Shown in pieces: positions 19,825 to 32,309 of a stretch of 64,000 nucleotides of DNA. Source of the DNA: Calcarisporiella thermophila CBS 279.70 (taxonomy: Eukaryota; Calcarisporiellomycota); contig NW_027192197.1 in the NCBI RefSeq assembly GCF_041956535.1, forward strand, positions 321,829 to 385,828, given 5' to 3'. The position numbers and the translations under genes are program-made. Position 1 is the first letter of the stretch. Each line of letters begins with the position of its first letter. The notes under the pieces were generated by a model. That model was not told the DNA's origin. It ran no database searches and worked only from the letters and a program-made list of their open reading frames with translations.

Positions 19825-21359
19825 ATGACCTCACTTTCCTTCAATTTTTTCAAAACACCAGAGTCATTACGTCGGGGAACGCTAGCACTATCTGTCAATG
19901 ATCGGCAGAAAATCTTGCAAACACCAGGTTGCCTGTTTTATACCTCCCGTGGGTCCGTGCCTCATCTAACCCCTGATAACTTTCAGCGGCTCCCTTGTGA
20001 AGCAGTACACATTTCCCTAGAGCACTTGTGAGTGCAAAAACACTTGATATTGTATTTATGAAGATTTTTACTGATTAATTTGTTAGTTTGGATTCTATGC
20101 CCCCTCCCTTGCTTGGATTTCCTCATGGAATTCACAAGTATTTAGAATTAGAGGTGATCAAAAAAAGTTATCCTTCACCTCGAAAATTATTGATGTTTGT
20201 ACTGTTTTTACAGAATTATATAGTATACGCTGATGTTCGTGATCCTGACGCTACGACTTCCGCTCCCACTAATACAAAACACTATGTCTCTGCCATGACG
20301 AATAGCGGAGCCCGTCAAGTATTTTCCTCTTTTACAAATATCACATTTCAAAGTATAACCATGCTTTTCTCTCTTTTGCTGATAGGTTACAGTCAATTTA
20401 TATTCACAGATGATAAATACCCTTTCACCCGACATCTGTGCTGGTTTGGCTGATGTCTTGGTTGAGAATGATCCTACAGTTAAGAGAGTTCAAAAATCAG
20501 TGGAACGTACTACTCGGTGGTTAGACGAATTTTTAGAATTAAAAAAGAGCACAACGAACGTATTTGGTGTGTTGGTAGGATCACAATTTGTGGAAGAGCG
20601 GCGGAAGTCTGCAAAAGAGATAGCATCCCGAAATGTTCAAGGCAAGTAGGAATATTTGACAGTTTTTCCATGTTTGAGTAATTCTAATTTTTCCAAGATA
20701 GGCTTTGTAATGCATGGATCAAAACTTGGAAGAACTATTAAAGAGCGCATGGACTTATTAAAAACTTCGATCGAGTGTTTACCGGAAGAAAAACCTCGTT
20801 TAGTTTATGGGCTTGGATCCCCAGTTGACGTTTTAATAGGTATATCGTTGGGAATTGACTTGTTTGATACCAGGTTAGTAAATATAATTGATACACCTCT
20901 ATTCATGTTTATTTATATCTCTCTGCCTTTTATTTAGCTATGCATTCCAAATGACTACAAAAGGGCATGCTCTCACTTTTGTATTTGAAACGCACCTGAA
21001 CTTGAAATCGCAGACCCCAAATACAAGTACCATTAACCTTTGGGAGGAGTCTAATGCTAATAATTTTGGACCTTTGATGGCTGAGTGTAACTGCTACTCG
21101 TGCCAGTCTCATTCGCGTGGCTACATCCATCATCTTCTTAAGACACACGAAATGCTTGCGAACGTGCTATTGATGATGTAAGGATTATACTGATTTTAAA
21201 TTAGAAGATATATGCTAAAAATTTGCATTTGTCAATAGCCACAACTTGCATCAATATACGCAGTTCTTTGAGAACATTCGCCAGTCAATTGCAAATGGTA
21301 ACTTCCACTCATGCTCAAGATATTTTATGGAAAGATACGGTTTTGCTTATGCAAACTAA
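19825..21359 (+). CDS. QTRT2: Queuine tRNA-ribosyltransferase accessory subunit 2
   Basis: Non-catalytic partner of QTRT1; the heterodimer swaps guanine-34 for queuine in tRNAs with GUN anticodons. The N-terminus gives PGCLFYTSRGSVPHLTPDNF, the family block, followed by LEDHISLEHL-type sequence and FPHGIHKYLELE. The middle has RVQKSVERTTRWLDEFLEL and a TIM-barrel stretch (VLVGSQFVEERRKSAKEIA, GFVMHGSKLG, EEKPRLVYGLGSPVDVL). The C-terminus holds the zinc site CNCYSCQSHSRGYIHH plus a later His in LLMMHNLHQY, matching CxCx2C...H. Lack of the catalytic-subunit active-site context argues for QTRT2 over QTRT1. The organism must take up queuine or its nucleoside, since eukaryotes do not make it. Many ascomycete yeasts have lost the pathway. 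Confidence 0.9.
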
Positions 21360-21523
21360 ATTTTGCAAAATCCTAAAAAACTCTATTTAAATTACTACAA
21401 GTAATACTTTCAAAATACAATATCTGTAAATCAAATTGAAAATATAAATACGTGCTGAGTAAATGGAAGGGAGAATATTACATGGGATACCAAAAAAAAG
21501 CTCAATACTATAGCATATGCTAT

Positions 21524-24500
21524 CTAATGCATCTTCGATCCATCTTGATCTAAAAGATTCTTTAAAAGATCGCTTATCACTGGTAGACGACGCTCTTCTT
21601 CTTGAAGTCGCTCCTTCAGTATATCATCCGCACTATCGCTTCTTTCAAATTCATTCAATTGCTCGATAATTTGCATTCTTCGATCCTCCACCATGCCTAC
21701 TAGCTTCCGAAATTGATAAAAGAGGCATTCAGCGCGTTGTAATGACTCTTCGAGATTAATCGTCATTGACAAGTCATTGATATACTAATAAATGGCGTTT
21801 TAGTTTTTTTTTTTTTTCAAAGTAGATATCCTCATACGCCCAATACCTTTAATATTTCATCAAATTCCTTCAGGTGATCAATAATCACGTCTCGGTGTTG
21901 CTCAAGTATGGCCAGCGCGAAAAACAGATGGAATTGTGTACTCAGATGATCGGACCAGAGCACTTCCCAAAGCCGCATTACGTCTTCCCATGCAAATTCC
22001 CGTTTGAACCAAATCAATAGCCATCGAAAGATGAAGAAAAGATTGAGGGATTCGGATTTTTCTATTTATATTGCACACTGTTTAGAAAAGTAAAAATTAA
22101 AGAGATTTATAGTTCAATCTATACCTAAGTGTTTATAAAGGCGCGGATCCAGGAATTGAATGAGGTGGTCCATTGTCATTAACTGACAGTGCATTCCAGA
22201 CTGATCTCGGTAGAAGTTGGATTTCTAGATGCAGCAATAGTTTTAGGTTACGCTAGTGGAGAAGCAGCAAAATAATAATTTACCATCCGCTCCATAAATC
22301 CTACAAAACACCAGAATGCATCAACTTCATTGCCCATAACTGCGAATATCGGAGCAAGAAGATCACTCATTCCTTGAACATAGCCTTTGTAATCAAATTA
22401 GATTAGTTCAAAAAGAATATCTCTAATATGAGTATTTCTTACCAAGATCGGTATTGTAAAAATTGTATGTAATTAAAATATCTTTTAAAATCTCAAGGTG
22501 CATATTGGTACCACCTGCTGTGCTTTCGGGATCAGGATTAGGCATATCTTCTCCAGCATAGAAGGGAATAGTGCGGTCTGTTCGGATAACATCTTTTTCT
22601 TTTGAAAAATATATTATCGAAATCAGAACCTGATAATTGTTGAATGGAAATAAGAGATTCATACCAATTCGATGCTTTTGCTCTTTGAATTCAGGTTTCT
22701 GGCGCTCATCTGGGTCATCCCACCATATAGACTTAAGTTTCCAATATCTTTCTGCTTTCTCGCGACGTATAGCAGAACGCTCAGACTCGCTAGAATCCCA
22801 CGGGTATATGCCGAGAAAATATTTCCATACCTCGATTCGTAAGCTGCTGTTGATTCCCTGAAAATTAAAAAAAAAAAAATATTCAGAGAATTACTACTCT
22901 ACACAGAACAAGCAAAAAATTTACCCCTCGAAAAACAGCCTCTTGAACCTCCGTAACCGGAACTTTTAACCTCCCGCTATCATCAAAAAAGGATAGCCAC
23001 TGATCTTCTTTGAGCTCACTAGTTCGAGTATGCGTCAAATCTGATGAAATAGAATCATTCTATATAATAGTAACTTAGTGTCATATAATTAGCAGAGAAA
23101 AGGCAATAATGACTACATTTAGCACTTCGAAGACTCCTAGTTCAGTCTCCTCCTCCCATTCAAGTCCTCTCCACAAAGAGAAATGACTAGAGTTGCCTAG
23201 AGCAGAATGACCAATGGCTATGCGAGAACTTTCAGCGGCAGAGTGAGCAGCAGCACCAGCAGCCCATTTCGCAAGATATACTCGAGCACTATCATATTCT
23301 TCCATGACTCGCTGCGCTTGGTCAGATTGCGAAAGAGATTGTATTGCTGAAGGAAGTAAAGGCACAATAGGGCGCGTAAATGGGTGATCCAAAATGGTAG
23401 CTATAAATAAAATGCGTTTGTCAATTGTTCAATAAATTCCAATACACACTTTGTTTACCAGCAGCATCTCGGGAAAAGCGCGCAACTTTGGAAAACCTTT
23501 CTAATATATTCCAGCGTACTTCTTTCACTGCCTAAACTCATAATTAGTTTGATAACTTGATATATAATTCTTTATAAAAAAATATATACCGCCATAAGCG
23601 GGTCCATTTGAAAAGGCTCGTAGCTATCTGCTGGTTTAGTCTGTTGTCTCTCTACAGAAGTCTCCGGGAATCCTGAAGTATTATCCATGGTAGATCCTTG
23701 GGAAAGTTTTTGAGAGCGTTTAGTTTCGATCAGAAACAGATTCGACTCGGATTCAGATCTAATATAAAAATATTGTAACAAAATAAATGAAGCATGTAAT
23801 ATCTATAATTAATACCTAATAACCCGAACAATTTTTTCCAAATAGTTCATAAAATCTTCACCCCCCCATTTGAGGGCAATTTCGCGGTTATAACGATGCT
23901 TATTGTGGGCAATCGTACTTAAACTCTCATCATCATGGAACCATAGTGGACCTAAAGAATCGCCTAGCTTGCGATTAACGATTAAAGATCCATACCACCG
24001 TGAAAGCGATGGTGGGAGTACACGGATGGAAAGGATATCCTCAAATGGGATTGAAAAGCCGTATTTTGTAGTATGAAATGATGGTAACAGTAGAGGAGAT
24101 GTTATGAGTAAAGAACTCTCTAATAAAAAATAAATATCTCAATAAATCTGACATGTGTAATAAAAATTGGTTTTCATTTGCCTCTTAAAATATCTGCATT
24201 ATCAGAATCTATCTCTACGCGCACATACGAATCCTGGTCATTGGAAGGAACTAATGATTCAGGCACAAATGCCAGCAAATACTTTCCTGGAGACTAAAAT
24301 AATGGTGATTAATGAAACTTGAAAGAAATTACAAGAATTTGCCATTACTTCTTCTACGACACATAAAAAACCAGGCACATTGTCACGAGCATCATTTGAA
24401 GGGTGAATATAGACCTTTGATTTAGAGAAAACTAGGCGAACACGACTATCAACTTCAAGGTTCTCGGAACGAGTAGTGTCAACCATCTATTTAGTTTGCA

Positions 24501-24655
24501 GTTAAAAACCACCGCAATCATGAGAGTCAAAGAAAAAATTGAAGAATACTAACCGCTAAATTCGACAGCTGAAACGAAAACTCATCCAATTCATGCATAT
24601 TATTTGATGTCGGTCTGAAGGGTGGTGTTGGAGAATTGCTTGGCCCGCCGCCCAT
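21524..24655 (-). CDS. GYP7: TBC-domain Rab GTPase-activating protein (GYP7/TBC1D15 family)
   Basis: Accelerates GTP hydrolysis by Rab7/Ypt7-type GTPases on late endosomes, vacuoles and mitochondria. The N-terminus (start 24655) begins MGGGPSNSPTPPFRP and includes the family-specific domain that reads VRLVFSKSKVYIHP...VPGFLCVVEE, IPFEDILSIRVLPPSLSRWY and LWFHDDESLSTIA. The TBC domain starts GINSSLRIEVWKYFLGIYPW. It contains the arginine finger in I-E-K-D-V-I-R (IxxDxxR, across an exon junction) and the glutamine finger in YVQGMSDLLAPIF. It continues NEVDAFWCFVGFMERM, FRWLLIWFKREFAWEDVMRL and FALAILEQHRDVII. A C-terminal coiled coil (ERLQEEERRLPVISDLL) follows. Both catalytic fingers are intact. 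It converges on QTRT2 with 165 bp between stops. Confidence 0.94.
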
Positions 24656-25295
24656 TAGGAAAATATATAATCTCGCCTAGAAGTGGTATCTATTAGATTA
24701 AAGGCAACTGATTTCTTGGCTAAGTATAAAATTGAGTTGCCCTCAACATATGCTACGCCTCCTCTTTTTGATTTACCCCTCGTGTGTTTCTTATCGTTTC
24801 TTTACTGCTACTCTTCCGTAAGGAAAAAGAGAAGTTGAATATTCTTAGAATTTCAACCACAGATATTAATTTGAGAATTTCCATCATCTTTTTTGAATAT
24901 ATCTTTTCAGCAAGAAGCTTTTTCCCTTATTCTGGAGAAATTTCTTCTTGCTATTTTATTCATATTTACTTTAATTATTTTATTTTATTATTCTCAATTT
25001 TACTATTTTTCTGATTATAAATTTCTTGATTTTTTGATAATTCTGATTCTTGTTAATTTATTCAATATGGAGAACATCACCCCTGCCTCTTTATAAATGG
25101 AGTCACTCGCGTGTTTTTTGCTAGTCGCTCTACTGCGTTACAAGACGACCCTCCTGGGCATTCTTTCACCACAATTACTGCTTGATCTGGTTATTTCAGA
25201 TCACTTTTTCATTATTGATCCACTCGCTATATATTTGTTACCGAGCGCTTGTCGAATTGCACTTTCTAAACATCCTAGCGGTAGTAATCTAAAAA
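24656..25295. other. Intergenic: shared promoter region of GYP7 and RNF10 genes
   Basis: Very T-rich in the middle (24840-25050). Open frames here are hydrophobic by base composition only and match nothing. I see no gene. Confidence 0.5.
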
Positions 25296-27801
25296 ATGAA
25301 CGCCAACGCTGCGCCGTTTGTACCATCAACAGGCCAATTAAAGAGAGACCCTACGACTGGTCCTTCATTTTCTCGCTCGGCGATTACTTCCCAGCCTAAT
25401 AGCGGGCGCGGGGCAACTCACACCGGTCAAGCTGGTTGGTTTCTTTATCAAATCATATCTTGGATGTTATCTAATTTTTGCTTTCTAATTCAGAAAATAC
25501 TAAAAAATCTTCGCGATATCGTGCTGCTCGATCTCAGCAGAAAAATCCAGCCAGTATCTTGCAGGAATCCTCTGGCGAAAACAGCCAAAACAGAGAGGTA
25601 TACATCGAAAATTCCAATCTGAATAATTCTTCTACACAGGTAAAATATCAGATTATAATAAGTATGCGTCCGTGGCTAATAATTTACAATATTTAGCTGA
25701 GTGGTTCGCCTTCAAAAAAAGAAAAAGTGTCGCTGAATCATCTACTCAATTTTTCACTTCCGCCTCGCCAACGTCTGCCTACAAATCTTCCAACACGGCG
25801 GATGCGTAATTCCAATTACCAACCTTTTAACAAGGAACGTTTTGTGAACGCGAAGTATGATGTTTAATTATATTTCTCTTATTCGTAACCTATTGCTGAA
25901 TTTTATCAATCGTAGTTTTCGATTTGTAGTTAAAGCATCTGGCAGCTATGCTGTACAACTTTTTGATCCTGATGTTCGGCTGGAGTGGAATGACGTGGAA
26001 CAAGTGGTATGCAGAAGATTATCACTTATCTATAGTCATACTCTTATCAAATTTTATTTGCACTGTACTAGATTGTTCCCACTCATACAACTCCAAATTG
26101 CCCAATATGTCTTACCACTCCTCTTAGTGCTGGGAGAATTACAAAGTGTGGCCACACGTTTTGCTTCCCATGCATCCTACACTATTTAGACATAAATGAA
26201 ACTAAAAAAGCCTGGCGCAAGTGCCCTATTTGCTGGGACGCTATTTATGTCAAAGATCTCAAATGTGTTCGATTTTGGAAAGTTCATTCACAAATTAAAG
26301 CCGGAGATGGTGGGCTCGTAAATAGTGGAGAAAGACTTACCATGCGTCTAATGTTGCGCCATTCGGTATTATCAACGTATTTAACAATTTTTTTTCAAGA
26401 TGTTCTAACAACTTTCTTCATTTAATTTGTAAAGACCTCAACAATCGCGCTTCCTCGTTCTCCGACTTGGCCTCAACCTAAAAAAGAAAATCGCATTGAG
26501 GCATATGATTCTCCTCCTTGGCACTTTACACCAGATGCTCTCATATTCTCGAAATTTATGCTTGCTTCTGGCGGGTACATGACTGATCAACTCAAGCGCG
26601 ATATAGCTGAGTTAAATGCCACAATCCTTGAGGCAAATGCTTTGGGTGATACTTCTGAAGTTCCATATATTGAGATGGCCACTCGATTTGTTCGCGATCA
26701 GCTTGCATTAGTAGCTTCAGGGACCAATAGCGAAGTTTTAGAACTGCAACGTTATGCAGAAGAAATGATTGAGGAGGCCACTGCGCCCACAAATATTCAA
26801 CGCGGTTATTCGCGCACCGAAACAACTACAACTGAAAATGCCCCCGAATTTTACCATCTCATCGCTTCTCAGCAACATCCACATTCCACACACGAAGCCA
26901 ATGAATCGAAGCGCGGTACAGGACTCGCTTCAAAATTGTCGACGATCGAATATTACTATTTCCAGGCTGAAGATGGGCAATATATATACCTTCATCCTCT
27001 CGATATACGCATCCTCAAGCAACATTTTGGTACATATGAAAATTTTCCGGATGAAATCAGTATCAAAGTGTGCGGAGTTGAGGAGTCAACAATGAATGAG
27101 GTTAGATCTATCTTTTTTTTTTCCTACTTTATACCTAATTTATATTACGACAATAGGAGTTGCGTAAAAAATGCAAATATCTTTCGCATCTTCCTCTGAG
27201 CTGCGATGTCACATTTATAGAGGCAGATTTGAAAGGAATTGTATCAAATCAAGTTCTGAATGGGTTTGCAAGTAAATATTGAGGATAGATTGTAATCTTC
27301 AATCATCAAGTGCACTGAATTAACTTATTTCTAGATGAGCTCAAACAACGCCGTAATCGTCGTAAAGAGAAAGCGAAAAAGGAGGAGCGTCGTCGTCTTG
27401 TTGTTGAGGAACGCAAACGTTTAGAACAGACAGCTCGGGACCATTACAATGAGCAACACTTCAACGATTCGTTCAGTCGTAATACTCCCACAAGCTCGGC
27501 TTCCATAGCTTTTGATCAAGAAACCTTCTCTACCGTACAAGATCCAGAGATATTTCATTTATCAGAGGAAGAGGATGCCGCGACTTCATATGCCAATATT
27601 GCGCAATCTCGAACTGTGCAAACTGACAGATCTGACGCACCGCGGACGGTATGGGGCACCCCCGCAATTGTTTCCAATGTTTCAGACTCCAACACACCAG
27701 AACCTCAGTCTTCAGCCGAGAATGAGCCAATGGTTGTTAATCGTAATGGGAAAAAGAAATTGGTTTTATTTAGTACAAATAGCAGACGTGCTATAAGCTA
27801 G
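25296..27801 (+). CDS. RNF10: RNF10/Mag2 RING-type E3 ubiquitin ligase
   Basis: RNF10 and yeast Mag2 ubiquitinate ribosomal proteins of stalled 40S subunits. The start ATG at 25296 gives MNANAAPFVPSTGQ. A disordered basic region leads to LNHLLNFSLPPRQR, RMRNSNYQPFNKERFVNA and FRFVVKASGSYAVQLFDPDV, the family block before the RING. The RING follows, CPICLTTPLSAGRITKCGHT then FCFPCILHYL and KCPICWD, with all zinc ligands present. After it come the conserved EAYDSPPWHFTPDALIFSKF stretch and a helical region, then YYYFQAEDGQYIYLHPLD, another RNF10 hallmark. The tail has a basic coiled coil (KQRRNRRKEKAKKEERRR) and acidic patches. About eight exons join in frame. Confidence 0.93.
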
Positions 27802-27991
27802 CACTAGGTTTGAATTAGTTGTTTCGGGAACTTGACTTTATTGTCTAGATAGTTAATATTATTTTCAGTTTATAAGTATATGATTTTGGCTATTTGATAT
27901 TTACCGCCTTTTAAATATGAGCTGCATGTGATAAATATAGCTTTTTTTTATAACAAAATCCTCTGATAACATTATTTCTCATCGAAACTTT

Positions 27992-28834
27992 ATGTCCACT
28001 GGAGATACAATGCATCCTTTAGCAATTGCAAAAACTCTCGGCCCTAAAACTCCCTTTCTTGATCATCTAGTCCGCTTCCTGAACTCAGTTCGCGGAACAG
28101 ATAAAGTTTTGATGGTAAATTATGGTTCTCTAATCACACCCATACAATTGAAAATTCATCTTGCCAATGTGAAATAGTTTATACAGTATTTTTCTAAAAT
28201 ACTTATCTGGTATCTGCGTCGAAGATCCACTGCTATCAAAACTGTTAATGTTCAATCGCTACCTCTAGATGCCAGAATAACTAATCTAGCTGGACCGATC
28301 GCTGATTTCCGAATTTTGCTACGATATTATGGACTTCTTCCAATGATACAGTATATGAATCAACTAGAGCATTCTACCCCACCTAGTGCATTACATCTGG
28401 AGTTGGAGAGATGGGCTAATCTTTTCAATGTATGCTACTATCCTCTTGAGCATCTCTACTGGCTCGGGTCACATGGTGTAATCCCAATGAAAGAGAACAC
28501 TACTAATCGCATAGGAATATGGAGCTGCAGATTCTGGGCTGCAGCTGTTATATTGGAGCTTGCACGTTTGTGGGAGCAGTATCGACTGTGGCTTCTAAGA
28601 AAAAGGGCTGTTTTGAAACGTTTTGAGAATGAAGAAGAAGTCGCAAATGAAATGAAAAGCTTGGAGACGGAGAAAAAACAAATGTTACTAAACACCGTAA
28701 TCAATGCTAGCTATCTCCCACTCACTGCACATTGGTCTATTGAATCAGGATTAATATCAGATGTTTGGGTTGGCATCTTTGGTACAGTGGCATCTGTGTG
28801 TCAGTTATATACTGCCTGGAAAGCATCAGCATAG
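27992..28834 (+). CDS. PEX11: Peroxisomal membrane protein PEX11
   Basis: Promotes elongation and division of peroxisomes. Two exons give about 265 residues. The N-terminal amphipathic helices appear as FLDHLVRFLNSVRGTDKVLM, the classic PEX11 start, followed across the intron by FIQYFSKILIWYLRRR. The middle reads LAGPIADFRILLRYYGLLPM, matching the family block after the first helix. The segment PLEHLYWLGSHGVIP is the conserved motif near the first membrane-associated helix, and CRFWAAAVILELARLWEQYR follows. The C-terminal hydrophobic segment (VWVGIFGTVASVCQLY) ends in a short tail. The presence of catalase in the same window fits functional peroxisomes. Confidence 0.9.
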
Positions 28835-29010
28835 GATGAAGTTACATGTTTTTCCCCTTTTCTTTATGATATATAAAACTAATTAATAGAAGTGTTTCAT
28901 TTATCTTTCACTCAAGGGGCAATAGAACTATTTTCTTATTTTTAATGATAGCAATTATGAGCAAATGATACATTATTTAATGGCAAAATGAAAACGAATG
29001 TTTGTTATAA

Positions 29011-29631
29011 TCATTCTCCATGTTTCAGTACGCGTACAAACTCACGGTAGTTAAAATTGCCATGCCTATCGACGGGAGCACCTTTAAACACAATGTCCAC
29101 CTATATCACAAAATATCTTTTAAAGTCCAGCTTTGCATAATTCAATTTCTTTTTGTATATCCATACCTCTTCATCTGTGAATCTGTCACCCATCGTAGTC
29201 ATAAATTCACGAAGATCATCTGCATTAATCAGACCACTTTTATCTTCGTCAAAGCATTCAAAAGCTTGCAAGATTTCATGTTCAGGATCAGTGCCGCTTA
29301 ATTTTTCACCCATTAAAGTTAGAAACATGGTAAAGTTGATGCTTCCAGGCGCTTCATTGAGCATGCTTTCGATATATTCATCGCGCATATTTTGCCCTAA
29401 TGAAGAAAATACTTCTCGCAAATCGTCTTTATCAAGGAATCCATCGTTATCCTGATCTAACATAGCAAATGCTTCCTTAAATTCCATAATTTGCTTTTGA
29501 TCAAACATCGAAAAGACATTGGAATTTTGGCGGATTGTGCGATGTTTCCGGTGCTGACGAGCAGACTTAAAACCAGATATCAAATGTAAGTGAAGGTCGT
29601 CCTAATAAACAATTTTAAACCTAGTTACCAT
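29011..29631 (-). CDS. Myosin regulatory light chain (EF-hand)
   Basis: Binds the second IQ motif of myosin II and controls motor activity. The ATG at 29631 is followed directly by an intron; using the acceptor TTTTAAG at about 29566 gives [20 protein letters not shown]. That N-terminus matches the basic arm and phosphorylatable serine of animal regulatory light chains (R at -3 of S, then NVF-x-MFD). The EF-hands are [13 protein letters not shown] (calcium-competent) and degenerate later hands ([48 protein letters not shown]). [12 protein letters not shown] sequence ([17 protein letters not shown]) is the family signature. An alternative acceptor at about 29602 would add 12 residues. An essential light chain or calmodulin would lack the basic arm and [10 protein letters not shown]. 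Confidence 0.93.
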
Positions 29632-30253
29632 TACTTATTTCCTAATAATTTCGTTTGTGTAAGAGCACGATCGGTTTTTTAAGGAGAGAGATGGTGACAC
29701 TTTTAGAAGAATCAGCCGCGTATAAATTTTCTGCTCAAAAACGCGTAATTTATGAAATATTTACCAATATGGAAACACCTATTATTATAGAAATAAGAAA
29801 ATATATCTAACCTGCACTTTTTAATCCCTAAATTACTGACTACAGATTTTAGTTTAATTTTAGTTTATCGTATTTATATAATTGCTCGCAATAAAATATT
29901 CTGTTCAGAGTTAAACTTGAGCTAGTTCATCGCTACGCATGATTTTGGCTTATACGCATCATTTTTGTGCAAAATGGCTACAACCTGCCATTCTAGTGTT
30001 ATATGAGCATGTGTTTTCATAGGAAATGTATGAAGATGTTCGTTTGATATCTGTAAGTTTGCCTAAATTTTTGGTACCAAAAAAGTCAAATTTTTAAAAA
30101 TCTATGTAAAATGTTTAACTTTTTATTCACATCAGATAACTGACTCTATATCAAAAAAAAAATACACAAACAAAAGATGCGAAAGTACTTAGACTGGTGT
30201 ATATGTATATTTATATTGTATATATAAGATACATAAAACTGAGAGGATACACG
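29632..30253. other. Intergenic: promoter of myosin light chain gene and 3' region of PA28 gene
   Basis: Very AT-rich, with A-runs near 30150-30165 and TATATA tracts at 30200-30230. No gene seen. Confidence 0.5.
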
Positions 30254-31251
30254 CTAATAGAGATGGGTAGAGTTATTGCCCTTAGGTTTTTTAATCTTCT
30301 CGAGATTCTTTAAAATAGAGTCATAAAGAACTGCATATGAATTGCGAATTTCTTCAAAACTTAATCGCCAATTAACAAAATCTTTCTGATCAAGATAGGA
30401 AATGGACCTATAGAAAAAAAGGTAGAGTTTATAAATAAAACATGTATTACACTAAATAATCCAATTCATACCGTTGATAATCTTCCACATTTGGGTATTT
30501 TATCAGTTTGCTAAAAGAAAAAGCAAAGAGTTAAATTTCAAATTAATCTGGTACAGCCTGGTGAAATCATTACCATGAAAGCTTGGCACGCGTGGCATAA
30601 TGTTTAGTAGCTGCATCTAGTATATTAACGGCAGAATCCTCGGCACGTGCGAGCTCAGATACAACCTCTATATGACATTAATTGATTTGCGTGCAAATCT
30701 TGGTAAACTTCGTATAACAAAATCAAATATTATATCAAATACCTTCTTGTATAGAAACCCCTAGGTTATCTCCATCCTCGATTCGTGGCATCTTAAATTA
30801 AAAATTACAAGAAATTTGAGAGAAAGATCATAATTAGACAAAAGATATGTGATCGTTCAACCTGAAGATGAATCCAGAGTCTGATTTTGCTTAATGTCTC
30901 AACTAGCTCCATTCCCTCTTTCTTCAACATTTCAAGGAGACGAGTCGTGCGAGGATTCGAATCAGCGTGTTGGAGATATATATGTGCTGAAGGGTTTTCG
31001 GATGGTACTTCGTTTGCTACTAAAGAGTTAAGCTTACGCTTCTTATTCGGTTCTTCCTCATTACAGCCGTTAACCAATTCAATTCCAGCAATGTCAAAAA
31101 GACCACCGCTTTTGGTTTCCTCATCTAGAATTCTGTTAAGCTCCAATAATTTTGATGGAAGCCGTACATGTATAAGTTCATCAGCAGTTCGGGCAAGATT
31201 ATCATAGAAATCTTGGACTTGGTTACGGATATCGGTTGGAGTTGAGGACAT
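30254..31251 (-). CDS. PSME3: Proteasome activator PA28-gamma/REG-gamma homologue
   Basis: Forms a heptameric 11S ring that caps the 20S proteasome and opens its gate without ATP, mainly in the nucleus. The N-terminus reads MSSTPTDIRNQVQDFYDNLA and PSKLLELNRIL, matching the first helix of the family. A short insert with a basic cluster PNKKRKL sits where PA28-gamma has its nuclear localisation signal. The activation loop is intact: MPRIEDGDNLGVSIQE (family consensus PRIEDGNNFGVSIQ). The C-terminal helices give HYATRAKLSKLIKYPNVEDY and ILKNLEKIKKP, ending in THLY, the C-terminal tail that docks in the 20S pocket. Five or six exons join in frame. It diverges from the acyl carrier protein gene with 157 bp between starts. 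PA28 is absent from ascomycete yeasts. Confidence 0.94.
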
Positions 31252-31408
31252 AATTTAGATGAAGAGAGCTATTATTTCAAGATCGCAAGTAATAATTTAA
31301 GAAACAAAATACTGCGCCATTGTATCACAATTTGCGGCTTAGAATAAAGGAGAAAACAAAGATAGCGCGTTAGTCCTCAGCTTCGGTGATCTTTAGTAAA
31401 ATCCAAAG

Positions 31409-31904
31409 ATGAATCGCTTCACTTCTTTCCGCCCAGCAGGACACTCCATTTTTCGTCAAGCCTTTAACTATTCACGTACTGCTCGTTTAGCTCCAGTATT
31501 GCTTACAAGGCTATACTCTGCCAGTAGTGGCCTCTCACAGTCAGATATTGAAGCAAGAATTTTGAATCTACTTAAATCTTATGATAAAGTGGATGAAAAT
31601 AAGGTAAAGCGAATATGATAATTTCAGTTTTTTATTTTCTTAATCTTCAAATTTTTTCTATTGAAGAATACGACTTTTAATTTTCATACAATATACTAAC
31701 AATGCTATTTTAATTTTCGGTCATTAGCTTAATGCCAATTCTCACTTCATCAACGATCTAGGACTCGATTCGCTAGATACCGTGGAAGTTATGATGGCAA
31801 TCGAAGAGGAGTTCTCTGTAGAAATTCCTGATAAAGATGCCGATGAAATTAAGACGGTTGAGCAAGCAATTAATTATATCGCTCATCGACAAGATGCTCA
31901 CTAG
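31409..31904 (+). CDS. ACP1: Mitochondrial acyl carrier protein (NDUFAB1/ACP1)
   Basis: Carries acyl chains in mitochondrial type II fatty-acid synthesis and is an accessory subunit of complex I and a partner of LYR proteins. Two exons: the first gives a typical basic, Ser/Arg-rich mitochondrial presequence ([20 protein letters not shown]) and the first helix ([20 protein letters not shown]). The second gives [20 protein letters not shown], with the DSL serine that receives 4'-phosphopantetheine, then [20 protein letters not shown] and a last helix. Total length is about 140 residues before processing. Junction AAG/GTAAAG...TTAG/CTT keeps the frame. Confidence 0.95.
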
Positions 31905-32309
31905 TTGAATATTTGATATTGTTAAGATGAAATAGAATAATTAACATAACAATATATCAATATATATGCGCAAAATGCATAAAACTTAATACGAGTGTAG
32001 AGTAACCATAAATTTCTTTCACAGAAATTAGTTAATTATTACAAATGCTTACTTGCACACATACAAAAATGACCTAAGTGAATCCCTTATAGATATTTAT
32101 ATAGTAATAATTTTTTATAGCAGGTTTTAATTCATTATTTTGGGTACACCTACCTAAAATAGAAAGAATAATGTTGAAAGTCTATTTATCCAACAATTGA
32201 TCCATATACACGTTAAATCACCAAACTTCTGTCTGAATTTTTATTTAATTTCGTTCTTTACTATTCTTTTTATAAATTATTTCTGAAGTGTTCATTTACA
32301 ATTTTTAAA
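31905..32309. other. Intergenic: acyl carrier protein 3' region and bHLH gene promoter
   Basis: AT-rich, no gene seen. Confidence 0.5.
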
